From Adhaeribacter arboris (lineage in GTDB: Bacteria > Bacteroidota > Bacteroidia > Cytophagales > Hymenobacteraceae): DNA of 64,000 nt. The stretch lies in the NCBI RefSeq assembly GCF_003023845.1, contig NZ_PYFT01000001.1, positions 3,286,001-3,350,000 on the forward strand. Direction: 5' to 3'. Made by a program: the position numbers and the translations under genes. The notes below the pieces were generated by a model. The model saw only the letters and a list, made by a program, of their open reading frames with translations. It ran no database searches and was not told the origin of the DNA. Numbering within the stretch: the stretch's first letter is position 1; every line of letters starts with the position of its first letter. Of the stretch, positions 16,480 to 25,106 are shown piece after piece.

Positions 16480-17256
16480 ATGAATGCAAACATAAATACC
16501 GCTACCTTAACAGCCAATACAACGGATCGTGCCCCGTTGAGCGCATTGCGGAAGACATCGTTAGTTGCCGGCGTACTTTACCTGCTCACCTTTGTTTCCA
16601 TTCCCACTCTGGCGCTTTATAGTGCCATACACCAACCTAATTACATCGTTGGTGATGGTCCGGATACCGCCGTTATTTTCGGGGGTATCCTGGAGATAAT
16701 CGTGGCACTTGCTGGCATCGGTACCGCTGTTACACTGTACCCCGTGCTCAAGCAGCAAAACGAAAGTCTGGCGCTAGGACTTCTTGCTTCCCGAATTCTG
16801 GAAGCCGGCACCATGTTCGTCGGTGTGGCCTTTCTTCTGTCGGTAGTAACTTTGCGACAGGCCGGTGCCGGAGCAGAGGTATTGGTTACTAGCCAGGCAC
16901 TTGTTACCCTTTATGACCGCATCTTCCTACTTGGTCAAAGCTTTTTACCGGCGATAAATGACTTGTTGCTTGGTTTTTTGCTTTACCAATCACGCTTGGT
17001 GCCCCGGGTACTTTCTCTTATTGGAATTTTTGGAGCCGTTCCGCTCATAGCTGGCTATATCGGTGTGCTGTTTGGTAGTATCGAACAACATGCACCTATG
17101 GCAGGATTATCCGCGTTACTAGTCGCAGTATTTGAATTTTCGCTGGGCATCTATCTCGTTCTTAAAGGCTTCAAGCCTTCAGTAATTACCGATCAATTTT
17201 TTAAATTATTTAACCAGACCACCGTTAATAAAACTTATTCAAATGAAATTTTTTAA
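16480..17256 (+). CDS. DUF4386 domain membrane protein
   Basis: This 258-residue inner-membrane protein of the DUF4386 family starts LRKTSLVAGVLYLLTFVSIP after a short polar N-terminus. It has about six hydrophobic segments, with the family-like blocks AVIFGGILEIIVALAGIG, LALGLLASRILEAG and GVLFGSIEQHAP. The function of the family is unknown. Its 3' end overlaps the next gene by 14 bases, suggesting translational coupling. The 285 bases upstream hold no gene that I can support, only a short possible frame ending just before the start. The codon use is richer in G and C than that of its neighbours in this stretch. Confidence 0.85.
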   Translation: MNANINTATLTANTTDRAPLSALRKTSLVAGVLYLLTFVSIPTLALYSAIHQPNYIVGDGPDTAVIFGGILEIIVALAGIGTAVTLYPVLKQQNESLALGLLASRILEAGTMFVGVAFLLSVVTLRQAGAGAEVLVTSQALVTLYDRIFLLGQSFLPAINDLLLGFLLYQSRLVPRVLSLIGIFGAVPLIAGYIGVLFGSIEQHAPMAGLSALLVAVFEFSLGIYLVLKGFKPSVITDQFFKLFNQTTVNKTYSNEIF

Positions 17257-18569
17257 AAATTACAATTTATTTTTCCTGTCTGCTTTTATAATGTTTTACG
17301 CGAGCAGCGCCCAAATTAATAAACCGAAACTCGTTAACATTGATTCATTAATAAATTCTATTTCTGATAGTTTAAGCCTACATTATATTTTCCCCGAAAA
17401 AGCTGTAAGTATATCTGTTTACCTTCAATCGCAACTGAAGAAGAATGCTTATACCGGTTTGCTATCTAATCCTCAAAAGCGGGCTGAAAAAATACAGCAA
17501 GATATAAATAGCGTACACCATGACCCCCACCTGCGCCTAAAATTTGATACGGACTTTGTTTCCCAGAAAATTTATAAACCTACTTCTGAAGATATTAAGC
17601 AAGCTAAAAGATATTGGAAAGAAAATAATTACATGTTTAAAAGAGCCGAAGTACTTCCGGGAAACATTGACTATCTGCCTTTAAATTTGTTTGTGGATGA
17701 TATAGAAGCTGCCAAACCAACCATTACGGCTGCTTTCAAATTTTTATACCATACCACTGCTTTGATAATTGATTTAAGGGAAAATATGGGCGGCAGCCCG
17801 GAAATGGTAAGCCAGATTGAAAGTTATTTTTTAAAAAAAAGACCCCCATGAATGATCTTATTAACCGCTCAACGAAAGATACTACTTTATGGTATGCTGA
17901 CCCTGCTAAATCCGACAGTTTAATTCTTTCTATGCCTCTTTATATTTTAACCAGTCAGCACACTTTTTCGGGAGCAGAAGATTTTAGTTATGGAATGCAA
18001 ATTGCAAAAGAGCTACGGTGATAGGTGAAACAACCGGTGGTGGTGCACATCCCCAAATGCCGTTTTCGGTTGGTCAGGGCTTCGTAATTTTTATACCATT
18101 CGCCCGTTCTTTTAATTCCATTACGCAAACAGACTGGGAAGGAAGAGGTGTCATTCCGGATGTAAAAACAACAGCCCTAAAAGCATTAATTAAGGCCCAA
18201 GACCTTATATTCCGGAATTTATTATTAACAGTCACAGATCAAAAAGAGAAAAACAAATATGTATACTACATAAATTCTCTACTGGTAAACGATTCGAATA
18301 AACTACTCCCTTTAAATCAATTAGTTCTCTTTGCAGGAACTTATGGCGGGTTAAAAATTTACCTAGAGAAAAGCCAACTTTCTTGTAAAAACAATAACAA
18401 CGGAGGTGCTGTTTCAGAATTAAAACTGCTATCTAACAAACTGTTTGTACTCGATAAAGATGCCCAAATAAAATTCATAAAGAACCGCAAAGGACATTAT
18501 TCAGCGATAAAAATATTCGTTAACGATGGAAGTGTTTTTGAAGAAAAAAGAACCGATAATCCCCTTTAA
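17243..18569 (+). pseudogene. S41 family peptidase, interrupted by two frameshifts
   Basis: Three successive reading frames together give one S41 (tail-specific protease / IRBP-like) peptidase of about 440 residues. The first frame (17243-17851) has a signal peptide (MKFFKNYNLFFLSAFIMFYA), the N-terminal helical domain and ALIIDLRENMGGSPEMV. The second (17848-18020) carries the nucleophile region YILTSQHTFSGAEDFSYG. The third (from about 18006) has KRATVIGETTGGGAHP, GWEGRGVIPDV-like residues and the C-terminal domain. Adding one C to the run of five at 17843-17847, and one A to the run of four at 18006-18009, restores a continuous protein. Both are single-base losses in short homopolymers, so sequencing error or genuine decay are both possible. 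Confidence 0.85.
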
Positions 18570-18638
18570 ATAAGAGTACCAAATGATAGTGGTATTGCAA
18601 ATTTTACGATTTAAATTTTAACAACTAAATAAATAGTT

Positions 18639-19490
18639 ATGATAATCAGCATTACCAAACAAAAAATATTAAAATCTGTATGGGCAAGAATAATTTTCGG
18701 CTTAATTATCTGCCTGGCATCAATAATTATCGGGCAACAAATATTCCTGAAAATACCCGGTATAGATCTACTACAAGCAGATTCAAGAAATCTTATCAAA
18801 GGTATCTTTGTTTCCATTTTAGCAATTAGCAGTTACTGGCTTTTTTACAGTAACTACGAAAAGAGAGCCATTAGGGAATTGTCGGTAAACGGGTTTGGAA
18901 AGAAATTATTTGCAGGAATATTAATTGGCAGTGGTTTACAATCCCTTACTATTTTGGTGATTTCTGTTTATGGCAGTTTTAAGATTATTGCTATTAATCC
19001 GGTTTCAACCATGATTATCCCCTTTACCGTTGCATTTACGGTTGCTATAATAGAGGAAATACTGCTGAGGGGAATTGTATTTAGAATTACAGAAGAAAAA
19101 TGGGGCAGTACCATTGCGTTAATTATTTCGGGGGCAACTTTCGGGGGCTTACATTTGGTTAATCCTCACGTTACATTATTATCGGTTCTATGCGTAACAG
19201 TTGTAGGAGTTTTGCTGGGTGCAGCCTACATGTATTATAAAAACTTATGGGTGCCCATAGCTATTCATTTTGCCTGGAATTTTACTCAGAACGGAATTTT
19301 TGGCGCTATTACATCGGGAAACGAGAAAACCAGTAGTCTTTTAACATCAGAAATTAATGGTCCGAAAATTTTAACCGGTGGACAGTTTGGACCAGAAGGG
19401 TCGATACAAGCCGTATTGCTTTGTTTTATTGTTGCAATGGTTATCATTAGGCAACTACATAAACAACATAAATTAGTTAAGTTTCTTTAG
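18639..19490 (+). CDS. CPBP family intramembrane glutamic endopeptidase
   Basis: This is a CAAX-protease/bacteriocin-processing (Abi) family membrane protein of 283 residues. The three motif regions are present: Glu139-Glu140 with Arg144 in IIEEILLRG, His172 in FGGLHLVNPH, and His210 with Asn214 in IAIHFAWNFTQNG. About eight hydrophobic segments surround them. The family includes prenyl-protein endopeptidases and bacteriocin self-immunity proteins; the substrate here is unknown. It follows the S41 gene by 69 bases on the same strand and may be co-transcribed. The next gene on the right is convergent. Confidence 0.92.
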   Translation: MIISITKQKILKSVWARIIFGLIICLASIIIGQQIFLKIPGIDLLQADSRNLIKGIFVSILAISSYWLFYSNYEKRAIRELSVNGFGKKLFAGILIGSGLQSLTILVISVYGSFKIIAINPVSTMIIPFTVAFTVAIIEEILLRGIVFRITEEKWGSTIALIISGATFGGLHLVNPHVTLLSVLCVTVVGVLLGAAYMYYKNLWVPIAIHFAWNFTQNGIFGAITSGNEKTSSLLTSEINGPKILTGGQFGPEGSIQAVLLCFIVAMVIIRQLHKQHKLVKFL

Positions 19491-19631
19491 TGTTTCAGAT
19501 TATCCAGACGCAACAAAATTTAAGGTTTTTAATGCTATCTCCCGAATAAGCCCCTAAACAAAGTAGCTATTACCGCTAATCTTATTTTATCTCCCACAAA
19601 GCTCTTAGTAAGGATAATTTTTACTAAAAAC

Positions 19632-22529
19632 TTAATTCCGCGGCTCACCACCCGGACTGAAACCCCGATTGCCGGGTCCGAACCCATCGTTGCGCCGTTG
19701 GTTGTTTTCGCGATTGCCGGGTCGGAAGTTACCATCCGAATTATTATTGTTAGAGCCCTTATAATTGCGGATAGTATAGGTAAAAGTAAGCATAAAATAC
19801 CGGCGCAGCGTTTTGGTTTCGGTATCTTCAATGTAAGTAGGATAAATATTCCGCTGGATGCTGTTATTCTGATTAAGTAAATCGTACACGAGCAACCGAA
19901 GGTCGCCGTTTTGTTTTGGAAAGAATTTTTTACCCACGCTCAAATTCCATAAACTGTAGCTCTGGTTAAAACTACTGCTTAAGCCGGAGTAAATTCGCTG
20001 CGTAAAATCAGTTTGCAGCACCAAGCCTTTGCCAAATATCCAGTTTAAACGGGCCCGGTTATTTACGATAACGTAATTGGTATTTTGGTCGGGAGCCGCC
20101 GAGTTTTGCGTGAGGCTAAGATTGCCATTTGAGCCAACCGTAAAATCGAGCTTTTCGCTGATATTACTGCTTATCGAAAGTCCTAAGCCGTAAGTCTGGG
20201 TGCGGGAAAAATTAAGTAAACCATTAAAGTATCCAGGGTTTTTATTAAAACCGGCGTTAGCATCTACGTTTACGTTGCTTTTAATTGCTTTAATGGGCAA
20301 ACCATAATTTAAAAAGCCATTGACATTGTACTGGCCGTTTAGGTTGCGCGGTCGGGTTATCTGTTGATTTTTAACTAAGGTATCGCCAAAAATAACGGTA
20401 GTAGTATCGGCAATAATAGTCTCGTTTACGATGGCATTCTGGTTTATTGCCCCATTAAAACCCACAAAAAAAGTACTGGCTTTTTCGAGGTTAGCAGCGC
20501 TGTACCGAATATTGGCAAAATGCCGGTAATATTGGTTTAGGTTGGGATTACCTACTGTAAACCGCAAAGAATCGTTGCTGATGGTGGTTACATCTTGCAA
20601 TTGTTCCACTGCCGGCGGGTTAGTGGCGCCGGAATAAAACAACCGGAGATTCTTTTGCTTGTTAATGTTATAACGGAAATTGGCGGAGGGCACCACATTA
20701 TGAAAGCCTCGAGAAAATTGATTTTTCGTTAGATACTCCCGTTTATTGTTCAATTCCGAATATTGGTACGAACCATTTAGGTTTACATTTATTTTATTAT
20801 CCGGAGTCCGGAGGCGATAACCTAAGCCTAATCGCTGCTGCGGGTTTTCGTTCACAAAAGTATTCGAAAAACGCGGATCAAAGCTGGTGTATCCTTCGTC
20901 GGGAATAAAGTTATAAGCCCTTCTATCCGATTCGTTACGCTGAATAATACCCGAGTAATTTAATTGCAACTGACTAAACTTGGTTAACGGTTCCGAATAA
21001 GTAACCGATGGATTCAGGCTCCAGCCTTTCACTGTTTGGTCGTTACGCTGGTTGATAGCTATATCTTCCGTGGAATTAAATTGTTCGGTGGCCGTTTGGT
21101 TGTAGGCGTCGGTGCTGCGGTTATTGAAACTGGTGTTTAAACCAATCGTTAACGAGCGGCCTCTTTTCGCAAACTGGTGCCGAAAATTAAACTCGTTATT
21201 AAAATTAATTCCTACAGCATCTGATCTACTCTGCCCCACCGTGCGGGTTACGGCGGTACTATCCAAGCCTAACGTTCGCGTTAAATCGGTATTGGCAGCC
21301 CGGTTTTGCAAGCTTAGCCGCGGCCGGATAAAAATGGTATTGGCCGAATCCAGCTCGTACTCCAATCGAAAATTAAACCGGTGATTGGAGTTTTGAGTAA
21401 CGGCATTGGTAATCGAGCTTTCATTGTTGTACAATCGGCCCGGATTCACAACGTATTGTAAAAAGGATTTTTCGAAAGCATCGTTATCGGTGTAATTTCC
21501 AAAATAACTGCCGCTTACTTGTATTTTCTTTCCCCACTCGTCGGAATAATTAAGGCCGGCCGAGTAGGTCTGGGTAATCCCATTCGTTTGAGGTACGGCA
21601 AAACCGGCATCGCCCCCGTTTCCGCCCCGGTCACCACCACTTCCCCGGTTGCCTCGTCCGCCCTGGCCGCTACCATTACTTACGCCAATCAAATCTTCGC
21701 CGGAAAAATTCTGTTGATTAATGGAATTAGATTGTCCTAAAATAGTAAGCCTTTGCCCGGGTTTAAACATATTTATACTTCCGCCCGCCTGGTAACGCCC
21801 ATCCGTTCCAGCGCCCGCGTATACCCGTCCAAACTGTCCGTTTCGCCGGTCAGTCCGGGTAACAATATTTAATGTTTTTACCCGGGTACCATCATCAAAA
21901 CCGGAAGCTTTAGATTGTTCGCTTTGCTCATCAAAAATTTGAATTTTATCAATTACCTCGGCGGGCAAGTTTTTTAAAGTGGCATTTACATCATCGCCAA
22001 AATACGTTTTACCATCTACCAGCACCCTCTGCACGTTTTCGCCTTGTGCTTTTACCTGACCATCCTGCACGCTGATACCCGGCATCTTCTGCACTAAATC
22101 ATCGGCGTTGGCATCCGGGTTGGTTTTAAAAGCTTTAGCATTTAACTCGGTGGTGTCGTTTTTTTGTACGGCCGTGGGTGTTTTACCAATTACCTGAACT
22201 TCTTTTAACTGCCGGGCATCCGCTGATAAAGCAATATTTCCTAGATTAACAGGGGCGTTGCTAATACTAAGATCTCGTTCTAGTGTTTGATAACTAAGAA
22301 AGGAAATTTTAAGGTGGTAACGCCCCGGGTTTAATTGAAAAGCAAATTTACCCGCAGTATTGCTGATTACTACCGATTGCACCGAATCTGGTAACCGGGT
22401 AAGTAAAACGGAAGCGCCGGGAAGTACCGAGTTATCTTTGGCATCCACAATGGTGCCTTCCAATAGAAAAGATTGGCCGAACACCTGGAAAGTTACTATA
22501 GTCAGTAAGAAGGTAAAAAGTATTTTCAT
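19632..22529 (-). CDS. TonB-dependent receptor-like outer-membrane beta-barrel protein with carboxypeptidase-like N-terminal domain
   Basis: This protein of 965 residues has a signal peptide (MKILFTFLLTIVTFQVFG) and then a carboxypeptidase-regulatory-like domain (FLLEGTIVDAKDNSVLPGASV) at about 20-110. A plug-like domain follows (KNDTTELNAKAFKTNPDANAD, VQRVLVDGKTYFGDDVNATL), and the rest is a large beta-barrel of the OMP_b-brl_3 type. Two low-complexity Gly/Asn/Arg stretches stand out, one at about 286-315 and one at the C-terminus (GNRGFSPGGEPRN). There is no SusD partner, so this is a solitary outer-membrane protein of unknown cargo. The gap upstream (22530-22704) separates it from nadD. 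Confidence 0.9.
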   Translation of the reverse strand: MKILFTFLLTIVTFQVFGQSFLLEGTIVDAKDNSVLPGASVLLTRLPDSVQSVVISNTAGKFAFQLNPGRYHLKISFLSYQTLERDLSISNAPVNLGNIALSADARQLKEVQVIGKTPTAVQKNDTTELNAKAFKTNPDANADDLVQKMPGISVQDGQVKAQGENVQRVLVDGKTYFGDDVNATLKNLPAEVIDKIQIFDEQSEQSKASGFDDGTRVKTLNIVTRTDRRNGQFGRVYAGAGTDGRYQAGGSINMFKPGQRLTILGQSNSINQQNFSGEDLIGVSNGSGQGGRGNRGSGGDRGGNGGDAGFAVPQTNGITQTYSAGLNYSDEWGKKIQVSGSYFGNYTDNDAFEKSFLQYVVNPGRLYNNESSITNAVTQNSNHRFNFRLEYELDSANTIFIRPRLSLQNRAANTDLTRTLGLDSTAVTRTVGQSRSDAVGINFNNEFNFRHQFAKRGRSLTIGLNTSFNNRSTDAYNQTATEQFNSTEDIAINQRNDQTVKGWSLNPSVTYSEPLTKFSQLQLNYSGIIQRNESDRRAYNFIPDEGYTSFDPRFSNTFVNENPQQRLGLGYRLRTPDNKINVNLNGSYQYSELNNKREYLTKNQFSRGFHNVVPSANFRYNINKQKNLRLFYSGATNPPAVEQLQDVTTISNDSLRFTVGNPNLNQYYRHFANIRYSAANLEKASTFFVGFNGAINQNAIVNETIIADTTTVIFGDTLVKNQQITRPRNLNGQYNVNGFLNYGLPIKAIKSNVNVDANAGFNKNPGYFNGLLNFSRTQTYGLGLSISSNISEKLDFTVGSNGNLSLTQNSAAPDQNTNYVIVNNRARLNWIFGKGLVLQTDFTQRIYSGLSSSFNQSYSLWNLSVGKKFFPKQNGDLRLLVYDLLNQNNSIQRNIYPTYIEDTETKTLRRYFMLTFTYTIRNYKGSNNNNSDGNFRPGNRENNQRRNDGFGPGNRGFSPGGEPRN

Positions 22530-22704
22530 AGCATCAGAAACGGAACTTGGTTTCCTTAGATGCTTAGAAATGAATAAAGTTTAACGCGCTGATGATTTTT
22601 ATTAAATAAAAATTATTTGTCAAAACCTGGTTAGCACTATCCGGAAACTCAGCTAGTAGGAGTAGCTAATTATATTTGGTAAAAGGAGTAAATAAGGAAG
22701 AGAT

Positions 22705-23277
22705 TTACAACCAGAACTTTTTTAACTTGATGTAATTTTCGACGACTTCGGGAACCATGTAGGTAATGGATTTACCTTGGTGTACGCAATCGCGAATGAA
22801 GGTAGCGGATATATCCAGCAAGGGCGCCGGTACTAATTTTACTTTCGGGTGATTTTTTAGCGGCGAAGGAGGAGTGCCGGAACGGGGGTAAACGTAAATT
22901 TGAAAAAACTCCAGGATTTGTTCGTAGTTTTTCCACTTCGGGAAAGAAGGCAAATTATCTTCTCCCATAATCAGGACAAACTCATAAGAGGGATATTTTT
23001 CCTGCAGGTAGGTAAGCGAATCGACCGTATAGCTCGGTTTAGGCATTTTAAATTCAATATCCGATACGCCCAACCGGGAATTAGTATCAATGGCCAGGTT
23101 CACCATATGTAAGCGATCAAATTCGTGCAGAAGGGAAGTACTTTTTTTGAAAGGATTTTGGGGCGACACTACCAGCCAAACCGCACTTAAATCGGTATTG
23201 TTGGCCATGTAATTGGCTAAAATTAAATGGCCGGTATGGATAGGATTAAAAGAGCCGAAAAGCAGGCCTACTTTCAT
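22705..23277 (-). CDS. nadD: Nicotinate-nucleotide adenylyltransferase
   Basis: NadD adenylates nicotinate mononucleotide to form deamido-NAD in NAD synthesis. The 190-residue protein starts KVGLLFGSFNPIHTGHLILA with the nucleotidyltransferase HxGH (His14 and His17). The C-terminal ISATFIRDCVHQGKSITYMVP has the ISST/R-type motif. It is the last gene of a probable operon: its start overlaps the end of gmk by 4 bases. Confidence 0.96.
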   Translation of the reverse strand: MKVGLLFGSFNPIHTGHLILANYMANNTDLSAVWLVVSPQNPFKKSTSLLHEFDRLHMVNLAIDTNSRLGVSDIEFKMPKPSYTVDSLTYLQEKYPSYEFVLIMGEDNLPSFPKWKNYEQILEFFQIYVYPRSGTPPSPLKNHPKVKLVPAPLLDISATFIRDCVHQGKSITYMVPEVVENYIKLKKFWL

Positions 23278-23858
23278 AGTACACTGTCTTCCACTTCAAT
23301 AAATTCGTTTACTAATTTTTCCGCTTTCCGGAAGGCATCTTCCAAGTTATCGTTTACAATAACCTTATCAAACTTGTTTTCGAAACTTAGTTCAAACTTA
23401 GCTTTAAATACCCGACTGGATATACTGGAGGCCGAGTCGGTAGCCCGGGCAACCAATCGTTGCGCTAATGCTTCGATAGAAGGAGGTTTCACAAAAACCG
23501 CTAATGCGCGGTCCTGGTAAAATTCTTTGATATGCAACCCGCCTTTTACATCTACGTCCAAAATAGCGTGTTTCCCGTTACTCCAGATACGCTCAATTTC
23601 AGATTTTAAAGTACCGTAAAAAGCGCCTTCGTAAACTTCTTCCCATTCCACAAATTCATTGTTTTCAATTTTCTGCCGGAATTCTTCGGGGGTAATAAAA
23701 TAATAATCCTTACCGTGTACTTCTTTACGGCCCCGTTTGTCGCGCGTGCAAGCGGAAATAGAAAAGCCTAAATGCGGATTTACTTGTAGAAGATGTTTTA
23801 CAATAGTGGTTTTACCAGCACCGGAGGGAGCCGAAAAAATAATAATCTTACCTTGCAT
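23274..23858 (-). CDS. gmk: Guanylate kinase
   Basis: Gmk phosphorylates GMP or dGMP to the diphosphate with ATP. The 194-residue protein has the P-loop in SAPSGAGKTTIV (9-20), the GMP-binding segment RDKRGRKEVHGKDYYF, the EWEEVYEGAFYGTLKSEI block and the Arg-rich VFVKPPSIEALAQRL lid. The start overlaps nothing upstream, but the anti-sigma gene ends only 6 bases away, so the two are probably read from one transcript. Confidence 0.97.
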   Translation of the reverse strand: MQGKIIIFSAPSGAGKTTIVKHLLQVNPHLGFSISACTRDKRGRKEVHGKDYYFITPEEFRQKIENNEFVEWEEVYEGAFYGTLKSEIERIWSNGKHAILDVDVKGGLHIKEFYQDRALAVFVKPPSIEALAQRLVARATDSASSISSRVFKAKFELSFENKFDKVIVNDNLEDAFRKAEKLVNEFIEVEDSVL

Positions 23859-23864
23859 CCGAGG

Positions 23865-24173
23865 TTAAACAGTTTCATTTATGATGGTCTTGATAGAACC
23901 CATCAGATTTTGAGGCACAATTTTGCGCTTTATATTATCTTTTAAAAATAATTTTAACTGTTGATGCTTATCATGGGCCTTAAAACAATCCTGGCAGGTC
24001 TCCAGGTGGTTGAAAAAATAATGACGGTCTTCGGCGGTAGCTTCGCCGTCAATAATTACATCTAGTAATTCAACTACGCGTTCGCAGTCTGTTTTAGGCC
24101 CGTCTTCGGTAAGGGCGTGTTGCAAAGTAAAGCTTGTATTCATGGGCGTTGGGTTGGGTGCTTGCGAGTTCAT
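23865..24173 (-). CDS. Zinc-binding anti-sigma factor (RsrA-like)
   Basis: This 102-residue protein carries the zinc-associated anti-sigma motif HX3CX2C, with His56, Cys60 and Cys63 in HLETCQDC, and another cysteine at 30. A helical region follows (KLFLKDNIKRKIVPQNLMGSI). Proteins of this type bind an ECF sigma factor and may release it on thiol oxidation. It directly follows the ECF sigma gene (24266-24874) by 92 bases and precedes gmk by 6 bases. A start at the inner Met of MNTSF is possible. Confidence 0.86.
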   Translation of the reverse strand: MNSQAPNPTPMNTSFTLQHALTEDGPKTDCERVVELLDVIIDGEATAEDRHYFFNHLETCQDCFKAHDKHQQLKLFLKDNIKRKIVPQNLMGSIKTIINETV

Positions 24174-24265
24174 ACGTTCCGATTAGCCGGTTTAAACAGG
24201 GTGTTTTCTGTGTAACAAAAAATCCAAATAAAAATTTACAATTTCATATAAATATTTACTTTTTT

Positions 24266-24874
24266 TTATTCTTCTTCCTCATTGCCCTGGTACCCCATTG
24301 ACCGAGCATATTTTTCAAGCTTTTCTTTCAGAAAGTTCCGGGCCCGGTGCAAGCGAGAGCGAACAGTACCAATGGGAATGTCCAGAATTTTGGCCATTTC
24401 TTCGTAAGTAAACCCTTCTAAGTCGCAAAGAATAATTACGGTTCGAAAATCGACGGGTAATGAATTTAACGCGCTGGCTACTTCATCCCCGATTAATTCT
24501 TGCACACTTTGCGACCGCATATCAGAGGTAGTGGCTATTTCCCCGTCGCCGTCTAAACCTTCGGAGTTATAGTACCCCTCTACTTCGCTGTAATCAACTT
24601 TAGCCGGTTGTTTACTTTTCTTTCGAAAATCGTTAATGAAAGAATTCTTGAGTATCCGGAACAGCCAAGCTTTGGCATTAGTTCCGGGCTCGAAGTAATC
24701 GAAAAACCGGTATGCCTTCAGATAGGTTTCTTGAACCAGGTCATTGGCATCGTCTTCGTCTAAGGTAAGTCTAAAAGCAAAATTATACAGCGGATCGATA
24801 ATTGGCAGCAATTCCGCTTCGAACCGGGTATCTTTTTCTGCCTTGGTTAGCTGATTGCCTCTTTGCTCGCTCAT
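24266..24874 (-). CDS. ECF-type RNA polymerase sigma factor
   Basis: This 202-residue sigma-70 family protein has region 2 at about 25-90 (PLYNFAFRLTLDEDDANDLVQETYLKAYRFF and AWLFRILKNSFINDFRKKSK, in pieces). Region 4 lies at about 125-190 (SALNSLPVDFRTVIILCDLEG, FTYEEMAKILDIPIGTVRSRLHRARNFL). It resembles the SigH/RpoE group regulated by zinc anti-sigma factors, and such an anti-sigma gene follows. The end is acidic (GNEEEE). Placed upstream of gmk and nadD, it may tie nucleotide and NAD supply to a stress response, which is inference. Confidence 0.93.
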   Translation of the reverse strand: MSEQRGNQLTKAEKDTRFEAELLPIIDPLYNFAFRLTLDEDDANDLVQETYLKAYRFFDYFEPGTNAKAWLFRILKNSFINDFRKKSKQPAKVDYSEVEGYYNSEGLDGDGEIATTSDMRSQSVQELIGDEVASALNSLPVDFRTVIILCDLEGFTYEEMAKILDIPIGTVRSRLHRARNFLKEKLEKYARSMGYQGNEEEE

Positions 24875-24969
24875 TTAACTTAAATTGGATGTTAATACAC
24901 TTATTTAACAGCTACCTATACGCAATTTTATAAAAATGTGTAACGTAGCTGGATGTTAGTAGTTACCAA

Positions 24970-25022
24970 CGGAATAATGAGTACTTCGGATTTTACATAT
25001 AATCCGGAAGTGCTATTATCCG
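24970..25022. terminator. Imperfect long hairpin between O-antigen ligase and sigma-factor genes
   Basis: CGGAATAATGAGTACTTC-GGATT on the left pairs with AATCC-GGAAGTGCTATTATCCG on the right, with a few bulges, around an AT loop. It lies downstream of the minus-strand O-antigen ligase gene and is probably its terminator. A clean U-run is not obvious. Confidence 0.4.
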
Positions 25023-25106
25023 TTTAGCTAATTGTACTCTAATAAGTAGAAGGTACGCAAACTGCCACAATTTAGATATTTCTACGTTATCCGGATTTTA
25101 AATTTG

